NCBI RefSeq assembly: GCF_900167975.1
Contig: NZ_FUZU01000003.1
Location: forward strand, 806,001-870,000
DNA length: 64,000 bases
Direction of reading: 5' to 3'
Origin: Ohtaekwangia koreensis
GTDB lineage: Bacteria; Bacteroidota; Bacteroidia; Cytophagales; Cyclobacteriaceae
Numbering within the stretch: position 1 is the first letter of the stretch; the number at the start of each line of letters is the position of its first letter. Of this stretch, positions 51,703-60,479 are shown one piece after another. Under the pieces are notes generated by a model. It worked only from the letters and a program-made list of their open reading frames with translations, was not told the origin of the DNA and did not search any database. Made by a program: the position numbers and the translations under genes.

Positions 51703-53526
51703 ATGAAACACTCTGCATTTCTTTTGTTATTTCTGGCAACAGCTTCTTTCGTTCTGGCGCAAGAGTATACCTCGTCTTCTATACATGCGCACAACGACTA
51801 TGTGCACCCTATCCCCTTCCTTACGGCCTACTACCAGCACGCAGGTTCCATTGAAGCAGATATATTCCTGCACAACGGCGAGCTATACGTTGCACACGAA
51901 GAGAAAGAGATCCTTCCTTCCAGAACACTCGATAAATTATACCTGGAGCCTTTGCAGGCTAAAATAAAATTTCATGACGGTGCTGTATATCCCAAGAATA
52001 AACCACTTAATTTTCTGATCGATTTAAAAACGGAAGGTATTCCTACATTACAGCTGCTGGTAAAAAAGCTGAAAAAATATCCAACGATAACGGCTTGCAA
52101 ATCACTTACCATAACCATCAGCGGAAGTGTTCCGGATCTAGCCCGATGGAATGAATTTCCAGACTATATATACTTCGATGGAAGACCAGCCATTACCTAT
52201 ACACCGGAACAGCTCAAACGCATCAGCATTATAAGTGATGACTTTAAGCAATACACAAAGTGGAACGGTAAAGGTACACTTACGGCTCCTGATAAAAAGA
52301 AAATTGAAACCGTGATTGCCAACGTTCATGCGTTGGGCAAGAAAATACGATTCTGGGCAACACCGGATCTTGTGAATGCATGGATCACGCTTCAAAAATT
52401 AAAGGTAGACTATATCGGTACAGATAACGTTACAGAGCTTGCATCCTTTATAGAGAAAGAGCCTAAATCGGTTTTTAAAAATACAACCACACATGATGTC
52501 CACAAACCAGTTATAGCGGCTGAAAGCGTACAGGTAAAAAATGTTATACTGCTGATCGGTGATGGTATGGGGCTGACGCAAATATATGCCGGCTATACGG
52601 CAAACCAGGGAAAGCTAAATCTCTTCACGATCAATACCATCGGTCTTTCGGTTACGGCTTCCGCTGATAGCTATATTACCGATTCTGCAGCGGGCGCAAC
52701 GGCTATGGCCACTGGCCAGAAAACAAATAATCGTGCGATAAGTGTGGACACCTTAGGAAAACCATTGGAACCTATAACCGATATTCTTAACCGAAAGAAG
52801 TATAAAACCGCTGTGATCTCTTGCGGGGATATTACTGATGCAACGCCCGCAGCATTTTATGGACATGTTGTAGATCGCGAATTTAACGAAGCCATCGCTG
52901 CCGATTTTATTTCCAGTCCTGTTGACATTCTCATTGGTGGCGGTGGTACACATTTCACGACTCGTAAAGACGGCAGCAATCTCATTCCGGCTTTGCAAAA
53001 GAAAGGGTATACATTCTCTTCCGATTTACATTCACTCGATACGATTCGATCCTCCAAATATATAGTGCTGGACAATGCAGCTGCATTATCGATGAAACAA
53101 GGGAGGGGCAATTTTCTTGCATCATCCTTGCAAAAAGCCTTGACTACATTTTCAAAAGACAACAGTTCATTCTTCATTATGGCAGAAGGTGCACAAATTG
53201 ATTATGGTGGACATGCGAATGACATGGAGTATGTTGTAAAAGAAATGCTTGATTTCGACAACGCTATCGGTGCTGCCATGAAGTTTGTAGATCTACACCC
53301 GGGAACACTTTTAATCGTTACAGCGGATCATGAAACGGGTGGGCTCACATTACTCGATGGTGATCTTAAAAAGGGATCTGTACACGGCAACTTCAGCACG
53401 CATGATCACACAGCCGTAATGGTACCGGTCTTTGCTTACGGAAGCGGCGCCAAAGAGTTTGCCGGTGTATACCAGAACACGGCTATATTTGACAAGATCA
53501 TCAAGCTTTTGGGAGTAACGAAGTAA
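51703..53526 (+). CDS. Fusion of a glycerophosphodiester-phosphodiesterase-like domain and alkaline phosphatase
   Basis: I start at the ATG at 51703, which gives 607 residues and a signal peptide (MKHSAFLLLFLATASFVLAQ); the longer frame would overlap the receiver gene. Residues about 25-265 form a TIM-barrel of the GDPD/PI-PLC-like type: IHAHNDYVHPIPFLTAYYQH, EADIFLHNGELYVAHEEKE and a late FWATPDLVNAW. Residues about 285-607 are an alkaline phosphatase: VILLIGDGMG, the nucleophile in TDSAAGATAMATG (Asp327, Ser328), TADHETGG and THDHTAVMVPVF for zinc. A phosphodiesterase followed by a phosphomonoesterase could release phosphate from phosphodiesters in two steps. It converges on the GH92 gene with 29 bases between. 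Confidence 0.88.
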   Translation: MKHSAFLLLFLATASFVLAQEYTSSSIHAHNDYVHPIPFLTAYYQHAGSIEADIFLHNGELYVAHEEKEILPSRTLDKLYLEPLQAKIKFHDGAVYPKNKPLNFLIDLKTEGIPTLQLLVKKLKKYPTITACKSLTITISGSVPDLARWNEFPDYIYFDGRPAITYTPEQLKRISIISDDFKQYTKWNGKGTLTAPDKKKIETVIANVHALGKKIRFWATPDLVNAWITLQKLKVDYIGTDNVTELASFIEKEPKSVFKNTTTHDVHKPVIAAESVQVKNVILLIGDGMGLTQIYAGYTANQGKLNLFTINTIGLSVTASADSYITDSAAGATAMATGQKTNNRAISVDTLGKPLEPITDILNRKKYKTAVISCGDITDATPAAFYGHVVDREFNEAIAADFISSPVDILIGGGGTHFTTRKDGSNLIPALQKKGYTFSSDLHSLDTIRSSKYIVLDNAAALSMKQGRGNFLASSLQKALTTFSKDNSSFFIMAEGAQIDYGGHANDMEYVVKEMLDFDNAIGAAMKFVDLHPGTLLIVTADHETGGLTLLDGDLKKGSVHGNFSTHDHTAVMVPVFAYGSGAKEFAGVYQNTAIFDKIIKLLGVTK

Positions 53527-53555
53527 AGTATAGAAACCGACTATAGAAACGCTCC

Positions 53556-55859
53556 CTAAGGTATATATACAGGATCACTTCCCCACGCTTTATTAGGCTG
53601 AGATCCCATTTCCAGGATCAACGTTCCGCCCTTCACGATCTCATCGTGAAGCAAGTAGGTTCTATTGAAAGGTGTGCCATTCAAGGTTGCGGACTGGATA
53701 TACTTATTTCCTTCCTTGAAATTCGTTGCCTTCAGTGTAAATGTATTCGTGCCTGTATGGATGCTCACTTCCTCAAAGAATGGCGTGCCTAAATCATAAT
53801 ACGGGAGCCCCGGACAGGTTGGGTATATACCGATCATATTAAATGCAAGCCACGCAGACATCTGGCCGCCATCTTCATTTCCACTCAATCCGCCCGGACC
53901 GGTGCTATATTCTTCTTCTACGATCTGGTGAATACGACCTTGCGTCTTCCACGGCTCACCGGCATGATTGTATAAATATACAGTTTGGTGCCCCGGCTCA
54001 TTGCCATGCCAGTAATATCGCTGATCAAAAAACGTATCCAGCTTAGTAATGAAATTTTCCTTACCACCCAGTACAGCGATTAATCCTCCTATATCCTGCG
54101 GAACATACCAGGTATATTGAAAAGGCGACCCTTCGGTAATATAGGACGCGCGTATAGCATTGGAATCAAATGACTCGATCCATTTTCCATCTGCGTAGCG
54201 TCCGCGTGCATAACCTATGGCAGGGTCTATGACATTTTTATAATTTCCTGCCCGCTGACTCAGTCTTTTATAGTCCTCATTCTTTCCAAGTTTCCTGGCA
54301 ACCTGCGATAATACAAAATCATCGTATGCATACTCCAATGTCCTGGACACCTGTTCGCGTTTATGAAAGGATTCCAATACTGAATCTTCCAACGGTATAT
54401 ATCCATATTGCAGATACGATGCTAATGCGCGCCTGCCCTTGCCATCTTTATAGCTTGCTGTATCGGTATTCACTTCGAATGCATTTTTTCGCATGATGGT
54501 ATAGGCACGTTTCATTTCATCTGACGCTATATCTTTCATCAAGGCATCTCCGATCATGGCTATCGCATGATCTCCGATCATCGCTGCTGTGTAGTTATTC
54601 CAGCATGGAAATATAGGGAGCCATCCACCCTGGTCAGCTTTCGTCAACAATGATTTAACCATATCACCGGAAGATTGCGGCTCCAGTAGCGTCAGCAAGG
54701 GATGTACAGCCCTATAGGTATCCCACATCGAGAAGTCGTCATAATAATCATAGCCCGTAGCGGTCATGATCTTTCCACTGCCACCAAATTCAGGATAAGA
54801 TCCATCCGCGTCATTGAATACGCGCGGCAACAATTCAGCATGATATAGCGCGGTATAAAAAAGTTTTTTACTTTCTTCACTGCCCTTTACCTCAACCTTG
54901 GTCAATGCTTTATTCCAGGTAGAAGCAGATTCATTTCTTACCGCATCAAAGTCCCAACCTGTTATAGCAGCTTCCAGATTTTTACGCGCGCCTTCTATAC
55001 TTGTAAAAGAAGTACCAATCTTGACATGGACTTCTTTTATACCGGGGCGTACTGCGACATAAGCGCCTACAGAACTCTTTGCTCCTGTTGCTGCTATATT
55101 CTTGTCTTGTATACTATCACCATTCCAGGTGCCATAATGCTCAAAGTCGGTATCAAACACGGCAACAAAGTATCCGCTAAATCCTGCGGACTCGCCCCAC
55201 CCCTGGTATATTCTATGAGCCGGATTATAACCTACAATTTCTTTCTTAGCAGGATCAATCTCAATATACCCTTCACCTTCATCGCTGTTGGGTTCCACTA
55301 TAAATTGTATTGCATCTGAATCCTCAGAGCTAAAGCGCATGATGGATGCCCTGGAGAGTGCCGATACTTCAGCAGTAATTTTATACTTGTCCAGATATAC
55401 TGAGTAATAATCGGGACTCGCTTTTTCATTCGCATGATGGAATAGCGATGCACGTTCTTCCGCCTTTACTTTCAATGCACCGGTCATGGGCATAATGGTA
55501 ACACTTCCATAATCTTGCGTGCACGAACCACTCAGCCAATGGCTTCCACGAAAGCCCTGGAACAGGCTATCGCGATAGTAATACGGAGCTATACATTTAC
55601 GCTCGCTTGCACGGGTCTGTGGAGTCCACTGTGTCATACCATGCGGGACACCGACGGCAGGAAAGGTCTGTCCTTTTAATTCAGAGCCCGCTTCGCTATG
55701 CTTCTCTGCACTTTCCGTAGTGCTCGCAGCCGTCCCTACGAGCGGATCTACATAGGCTATAGCCGTAATCGTTTCACGGTGGTTGCATGCCGACACTATA
55801 CCGGAAAGAACAGTGACAAAAATTACAGCACGATGCAGAAATGGCCTCTTTAATAACAT
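53556..55859 (-). CDS. GH92 family alpha-mannosidase lipoprotein
   Basis: I start at the ATG at 55859 (767 residues), which opens a lipoprotein signal (LLKRPFLHRAVIFVTVLSGI then VSACNH); the longer frame begins with TTG. The protein is of the GH92 family: VDPLVGTAASTTES at the start of the mature part, the GSHWLSGSCTQDYGSV loop, DYYDDFSMWDTYRAVHPLLT and the GNEDGGQMSAWLAFNMIG motif near the end. GH92 enzymes are calcium-dependent inverting alpha-mannosidases, often active on N-glycans or yeast mannan. It is the last gene of the leftward locus, 34 bases after the GH29 gene. Confidence 0.93.
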   Translation of the reverse strand: MLLKRPFLHRAVIFVTVLSGIVSACNHRETITAIAYVDPLVGTAASTTESAEKHSEAGSELKGQTFPAVGVPHGMTQWTPQTRASERKCIAPYYYRDSLFQGFRGSHWLSGSCTQDYGSVTIMPMTGALKVKAEERASLFHHANEKASPDYYSVYLDKYKITAEVSALSRASIMRFSSEDSDAIQFIVEPNSDEGEGYIEIDPAKKEIVGYNPAHRIYQGWGESAGFSGYFVAVFDTDFEHYGTWNGDSIQDKNIAATGAKSSVGAYVAVRPGIKEVHVKIGTSFTSIEGARKNLEAAITGWDFDAVRNESASTWNKALTKVEVKGSEESKKLFYTALYHAELLPRVFNDADGSYPEFGGSGKIMTATGYDYYDDFSMWDTYRAVHPLLTLLEPQSSGDMVKSLLTKADQGGWLPIFPCWNNYTAAMIGDHAIAMIGDALMKDIASDEMKRAYTIMRKNAFEVNTDTASYKDGKGRRALASYLQYGYIPLEDSVLESFHKREQVSRTLEYAYDDFVLSQVARKLGKNEDYKRLSQRAGNYKNVIDPAIGYARGRYADGKWIESFDSNAIRASYITEGSPFQYTWYVPQDIGGLIAVLGGKENFITKLDTFFDQRYYWHGNEPGHQTVYLYNHAGEPWKTQGRIHQIVEEEYSTGPGGLSGNEDGGQMSAWLAFNMIGIYPTCPGLPYYDLGTPFFEEVSIHTGTNTFTLKATNFKEGNKYIQSATLNGTPFNRTYLLHDEIVKGGTLILEMGSQPNKAWGSDPVYIP

Positions 55860-55893
55860 ATGCACAAAGTATATCTCCAAATATAGGAGAATA

Positions 55894-57321
55894 CTAATGC
55901 ACTTCGCCAGCTTGCATCTCTTTCTTCACCACAGGGGCTGAAACTTTTGGCACAATGCCCTTCACTTCAAGTTTAATTACGGTAGCAATCGGATCAATTG
56001 CCTGGCCTGGCAACATGATCACCAACTGATCTTGCTCTCGTTTACTTTCCAGTTTTTTTCCGGTAGCCAGAAGTTTAGCGCTATAGATTTCATTCTTAAG
56101 TCCGGGCACAACGAGCTTACCATCATTCGGCCAATCAAACACAGACAGGTAAAGTATAGTATTTCCGTTTTGTTCTTTCTGCGTACAACGCCCCCAGGCT
56201 AACGGCAACAAGGGCGATGCCTTTGTTGCATAGATAGCCTCACCGTTGCTTTTCATCCAGGTTCCCACGGTCTTCAGACGATCTATACTTTCAGCGGGGA
56301 ATTCACCGTCAGCTTTAGGGCCTACATTTAATAAATAGTTTCCACCCTTCGAAGCAATGTCCACTAAATTCCGAATCATCGTTTCAGGACTTTTCCATTT
56401 GTCATCGTAGCTTTTATAGCCCCACGTTCCATTCATCGTCATGCACGTCTCCCAATCTTTACCATCGAGTTCACTCAGATCAGGAATCCTCTGCTCCGGT
56501 GTTTTAAAATCTCCGGGAAAGTTTGGACGCTTCAGGCGATCGTTGGTAATCATATTCGGTCGCAGCGCCAGCAGCGGTTGAAACTTCTCTGCAAATTCAT
56601 CCGTCATTCCTGTAGGAGTATCCCACCACAACACCGCTATATCTCCATACTGCATCAGTATTTCTCGTACCTGTGGCACCGCTATATCATTTATATACTG
56701 CTCCATAGTTTTCGTTGTCTGCGCAGGATCCCAATGTCCACTATGCGTTTCGGTATAGGCATCAATGCGTGCGCTATCCGGATTCGCCCATCCCTCTGAT
56801 GCTTTCTTACGTGCTGCTGCTCCTCCTGGATTAACCCAGTCTTGTGCATGCGAATAATATAGTCCTAATTTAATTCCATGCTTGCGACAAGCTTCCGCCA
56901 AGGGTTTGATCAGATCCTTTCCATAGGGTGTAGCATCCACCATATCCCATGTGGTTACCTTCGAATCGAACAACGCAAAGCCGTCATGATGTTTTGCCGT
57001 GATGACTATATATTTCATTCCGGCATCTTTCGCCAGCTTCACCCAGGCATCCGGATCATACTTTACCGGATTAAATTGTTTTGCATACGCTTTATAGTCT
57101 GCTACCGGAATCTTTCCCCGGTTCATGATCCATTCACCAATGCGATTAATACGCTGGCCGTTGTGTGTGCCCGCAGGCACCGCATATACCCCCCAATGGA
57201 TAAACATACCGAAGCGTGCTTCACGCCACCATTTCATCCGCTCGTCTTTGCTTACGGTCTGGCTATATATAGTGCTGACTATACCCAAAGCCATAATCCA
57301 TGTTAAAAATACCTTTTTCAT
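55894..57321 (-). CDS. GH29 alpha-L-fucosidase
   Basis: The 475-residue protein has a signal peptide (MKKVFLTWIMALGIVSTIYS) and a GH29 TIM barrel. RFGMFIHWGVYAVPAG and YIVITAKHHDGFALFDSKVT are the family signatures, and the nucleophile is Asp234 in IAVLWWDTPTG. A C-terminal beta-sandwich (LYLSVFDWPNDGKLVVPGLK) follows. It removes terminal alpha-L-fucose with retention. The gene lies 34 bases behind the GH105 gene and 34 before the GH92 gene, so all are one operon. A GH95 enzyme in the same locus offers a second fucosidase of inverting type. Confidence 0.93.
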   Translation of the reverse strand: MKKVFLTWIMALGIVSTIYSQTVSKDERMKWWREARFGMFIHWGVYAVPAGTHNGQRINRIGEWIMNRGKIPVADYKAYAKQFNPVKYDPDAWVKLAKDAGMKYIVITAKHHDGFALFDSKVTTWDMVDATPYGKDLIKPLAEACRKHGIKLGLYYSHAQDWVNPGGAAARKKASEGWANPDSARIDAYTETHSGHWDPAQTTKTMEQYINDIAVPQVREILMQYGDIAVLWWDTPTGMTDEFAEKFQPLLALRPNMITNDRLKRPNFPGDFKTPEQRIPDLSELDGKDWETCMTMNGTWGYKSYDDKWKSPETMIRNLVDIASKGGNYLLNVGPKADGEFPAESIDRLKTVGTWMKSNGEAIYATKASPLLPLAWGRCTQKEQNGNTILYLSVFDWPNDGKLVVPGLKNEIYSAKLLATGKKLESKREQDQLVIMLPGQAIDPIATVIKLEVKGIVPKVSAPVVKKEMQAGEVH

Positions 57322-57355
57322 AGACTATATCATTTATGTTAACGTGTACCTGTAT

Positions 57356-58492
57356 TTACTTACGCAGCAATGCCGTAGCACACCACAATACCGGAGCCTG
57401 TCCATGCATATCGCCTGTAAGACGTTTCCGGTCGAGATAATACTGACGATCATTTTTCTTATTCGTTCCTTCACATACTTCCCGAATATCACCGTTTGCA
57501 TCAATGTAGGATATAAGCGCAAGCCAACCTTTCCGCGATGCGGCACCATATACTTCTTTGTCGAGCCATCCGTTTTTTACTCCGGTGATCATGGCAAACG
57601 TAAACATACCGGTACATGATGTCTCTGGCCATGATTCTGGATCATCGATCAACTGACGCCACATACCATCGTTTGCCTGATACTTTAAAAGTGTTGCCAT
57701 CATTTTCTTGTAGCCTTCCATAATGCGCGGGCGATCAGGATTACTTTCAGGCAATGAACGCAACAGTTCGGCAGTACCAGCCGCCATCCAGCCATTGCCG
57801 CGTCCCCAGAAAAATGGCACATCCGGAGCATGATAGAATAAACCATTTTCACGCTGCAACGAGTCCAGGTACATCACCATTTCACGAGCCGCCCGATCTA
57901 TATACTTCTGCTCGCCTGTAGCGCGATACGCCTGTGCCTGAACAGCCGTGATCATAAACATATCATCGATCCAGAGACGTGTTTGCCACGTATGGCCCAT
58001 ACGGTGATATAGGTGTGACTCCTCCTTCACGCGCGGACCTTCCGGTGGCCCCCATTGCTTATCTGCTATAGCTTGTCCCATGTCAAGATACTTTTTCTCT
58101 TTCGTCTGCATATATAGCTCTAGCGGGATTGATCCGAATACAGTATAGTCAACATGATCGGGTACAGGCACCAGACTCGCTTCTTCCTTGAAGAACGGTT
58201 CGAACCGTTGGATCAAGGCTATCTTTAATTTCGCGCCCTTGCTTTCCTTCTCGAATGTAAGTGCACCATACCACGCGCATACTTCCGGATACGTGATCGT
58301 CTTCGGAGGTGTCGGTCTTCCGAAGTTCGGATGTGGTGTTGCTATGAACCGGTCGGCCACACGCTTTCCTATTTCTTTGGGAGAAGCGCCCTTGGGCCAC
58401 TTCGTCAGATCCGCCTGCGCTGATTGTGCAAATGTACTCTCATACATAAACAGCAGGCTCACCACAAAAAGATGTATTGCTATTTTTTTCAT
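57356..58492 (-). CDS. GH105 unsaturated glucuronyl/galacturonyl hydrolase
   Basis: The 378-residue protein has a signal peptide (MKKIAIHLFVVSLLFMYEST, cut at FAQ) and an (alpha/alpha)6-barrel of GH105/GH88 type. WIDDMFMITAVQAQAYRATG holds the family Asp (about 176-177), and FFWGRGNGWMAAGTAELL and CTGMFTFAMITGVKNGWL are typical. These enzymes remove 4,5-unsaturated uronic acids left by polysaccharide lyases. No lyase gene is visible in the window, so the lyase may lie to the right of it or elsewhere. The gene is the fourth of the operon. Confidence 0.88.
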   Translation of the reverse strand: MKKIAIHLFVVSLLFMYESTFAQSAQADLTKWPKGASPKEIGKRVADRFIATPHPNFGRPTPPKTITYPEVCAWYGALTFEKESKGAKLKIALIQRFEPFFKEEASLVPVPDHVDYTVFGSIPLELYMQTKEKKYLDMGQAIADKQWGPPEGPRVKEESHLYHRMGHTWQTRLWIDDMFMITAVQAQAYRATGEQKYIDRAAREMVMYLDSLQRENGLFYHAPDVPFFWGRGNGWMAAGTAELLRSLPESNPDRPRIMEGYKKMMATLLKYQANDGMWRQLIDDPESWPETSCTGMFTFAMITGVKNGWLDKEVYGAASRKGWLALISYIDANGDIREVCEGTNKKNDRQYYLDRKRLTGDMHGQAPVLWCATALLRK

Positions 58493-58542
58493 ACCGTAGA
58501 TGTTAGACTCTTCAACAAGCGCTTGCCCTATATTTATACTTC

Positions 58543-60456
58543 TTAATAAAGAACAAATCCCCCTTTTGCAACCAGTTTGATTTTTATATTCTTTCCTTTA
58601 GTCTTCATTGATTCCGTTGCAAAGCTTGCTGAATCTTTACCATCGGTGATCATGTTCAAAGTAGTTTCCTTGTTTATAAAGGGCAGGTCAAAAGAAACCT
58701 CTTGTTCAGTAAGTTGTCCGTTGATACCCGCTATATACCATGCATTACCTTTTCTCCGGGCTACCACGGTATATTTTCCCGGCACACCAGCTATATATCT
58801 CGTTTCGTCCCATGCTGTAGGAACTTTGCGAAGGAAGTTTTTAGGCTGCTCCGGCAAAGCCTGGTACGACTTCATGTTGTCGGCAAAGTGAAATATACCG
58901 GACTCGAAGACCACCGACAATGCAAGTTCATGCGCAAATGTAGTCTGCCGTTTCGCCTCGCGTTTATTCGTGAATGTGACAGGAGTATAATCCATCGAGC
59001 CAACCACATTCCGTGTAAACGGTAATATAGTATTATGCACCGGAGCCCGATCGCAGAATTCCTGTCGGCCAGCGCCTTCGGCTCCCTTGACAGATTCCAT
59101 CGACACTACATGCGGATAGGTGCGCTCCCATCCTCTTGGCAATGTTGACCCATGAAAGTTCACCATGATCTTGTGATCAGCGGCATCGCGAAGTATATCA
59201 TAATAACGCTGGATCACCGGTTGTTTATCGCTATCAAAAAAATCGACTTTTATACCTTTCACTCCCCACGCCTGGATCTTTTGAAATTCCTTTTTTCGTT
59301 CTTCGGGAAAGGCCATCAGGTTTGCATAGCTCAGTGTGTCTTTTTCGCGGCCCATGCCAGAATGATACCATAACACGATGCCTACATTTTTAGAATTTGC
59401 ATACTTCACGAGATCCTCCATGCTACCACCTTTCATATCCGGCCAGCCTGCATCAATGAGTACATATTCCCACGTCATATCTGCTGTGAAATCTATATAC
59501 TCTTTCTGTACATTGAAATCTCTTGTAGTACCGCCTGCTGACCACCAGCTCCAGCTTGATCTTCCTGGTTTAACCCATGAAGCATCTTCTATAACTGAAG
59601 GCGGATTCAGATTAGCTACCAACGAAGTTTCCTGGATCGTTGCCAATGAAGTACCAATCACAACAGCACGCCACGGTGTCGTCCAGGGTAATTGTGATGT
59701 TGGCTCGGGATCAGCACTACTGGTGGCTTCCTCCTTTTCAGGAAATCGTATAGTATATATAGCATTTCCGTTTTTATCTTCAAGGTGTGTACCGGGATAA
59801 TGCTCATCAAGCGCTGCTTCCGTAATCAACAACCATAGGTTATTTACATTGAAGAGTGCCGGGAATGCCCACCCCGCAGGATTCGGAGAAGGACGGCCAA
59901 CAGCGATTCCATTTTCATAAAATGCCTCATAGCAAGGTTTACTACGAACGTTGAGATCGTACGGCTGTATCCACGCCTTTGCTGTCTTCGGAACAGCGAA
60001 CCCGGATTCTTCCTTCATGATCTTATGTATACCATCCGCAGCACCCGGAAAATGATAGCGGTATGCCATACCATCGTTGTATGCGCGCAAGATGATATAT
60101 ACTTGCTTTTTATTTTCATTCTCAAAGGTGAGCGTAAGTTCATTGGCATGATTGTGACACTGTAGTCTTCGTCCAACACTTAAGGTATATTTTTCATCTA
60201 TTGTATTTTCCTTTTTGGAGACGAATTTCAGATTCGATGAAAACTGTTGATCATCACGTACAATGCCCAGCGGTGAAGACTCCAACGCAACACGTTTTTC
60301 GTAGCTAACGGTATAGTGTAACTGGTTCGATTTACTCGAAACGGTTACACAAACTTTCTTATCAGGAGACAACAGGTTCCACTCTTCGTTCTGAAACGCA
60401 TCAGCATGCGCAGACATGAAGACCAGAAAGAAACATGCAATAGTTCGTATAAACAT
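58543..60456 (-). CDS. GH97 alpha-glycosidase, probably retaining (galactosidase type)
   Basis: The 637-residue protein has a signal peptide (MFIRTIACFFLVFMSAHADA) and the three GH97 parts: an N-terminal beta-supersandwich, the catalytic TIM barrel (about 285-540, WEYVLIDAGWPDMKGG) and a C-terminal beta domain. In GH97, retaining alpha-galactosidases use an Asp nucleophile after a strand such as GIKVDFF, whereas the inverting glucosidases (SusB) use Glu bases. Here GIKVDFFDSDKQ places Asp405 in that position, so I predict a retaining alpha-galactosidase. It lies 23 bases behind the GH95 gene. Confidence 0.9.
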   Translation of the reverse strand: MFIRTIACFFLVFMSAHADAFQNEEWNLLSPDKKVCVTVSSKSNQLHYTVSYEKRVALESSPLGIVRDDQQFSSNLKFVSKKENTIDEKYTLSVGRRLQCHNHANELTLTFENENKKQVYIILRAYNDGMAYRYHFPGAADGIHKIMKEESGFAVPKTAKAWIQPYDLNVRSKPCYEAFYENGIAVGRPSPNPAGWAFPALFNVNNLWLLITEAALDEHYPGTHLEDKNGNAIYTIRFPEKEEATSSADPEPTSQLPWTTPWRAVVIGTSLATIQETSLVANLNPPSVIEDASWVKPGRSSWSWWSAGGTTRDFNVQKEYIDFTADMTWEYVLIDAGWPDMKGGSMEDLVKYANSKNVGIVLWYHSGMGREKDTLSYANLMAFPEERKKEFQKIQAWGVKGIKVDFFDSDKQPVIQRYYDILRDAADHKIMVNFHGSTLPRGWERTYPHVVSMESVKGAEGAGRQEFCDRAPVHNTILPFTRNVVGSMDYTPVTFTNKREAKRQTTFAHELALSVVFESGIFHFADNMKSYQALPEQPKNFLRKVPTAWDETRYIAGVPGKYTVVARRKGNAWYIAGINGQLTEQEVSFDLPFINKETTLNMITDGKDSASFATESMKTKGKNIKIKLVAKGGFVLY

Positions 60457-60479
60457 AGTATATAGTTTAGTAGGTATAT

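Noticed and set aside
57125-57619. Rightward frame of 164 codons
   Set aside because: It is antisense to the GH29 and GH105 genes and has no recognisable features.
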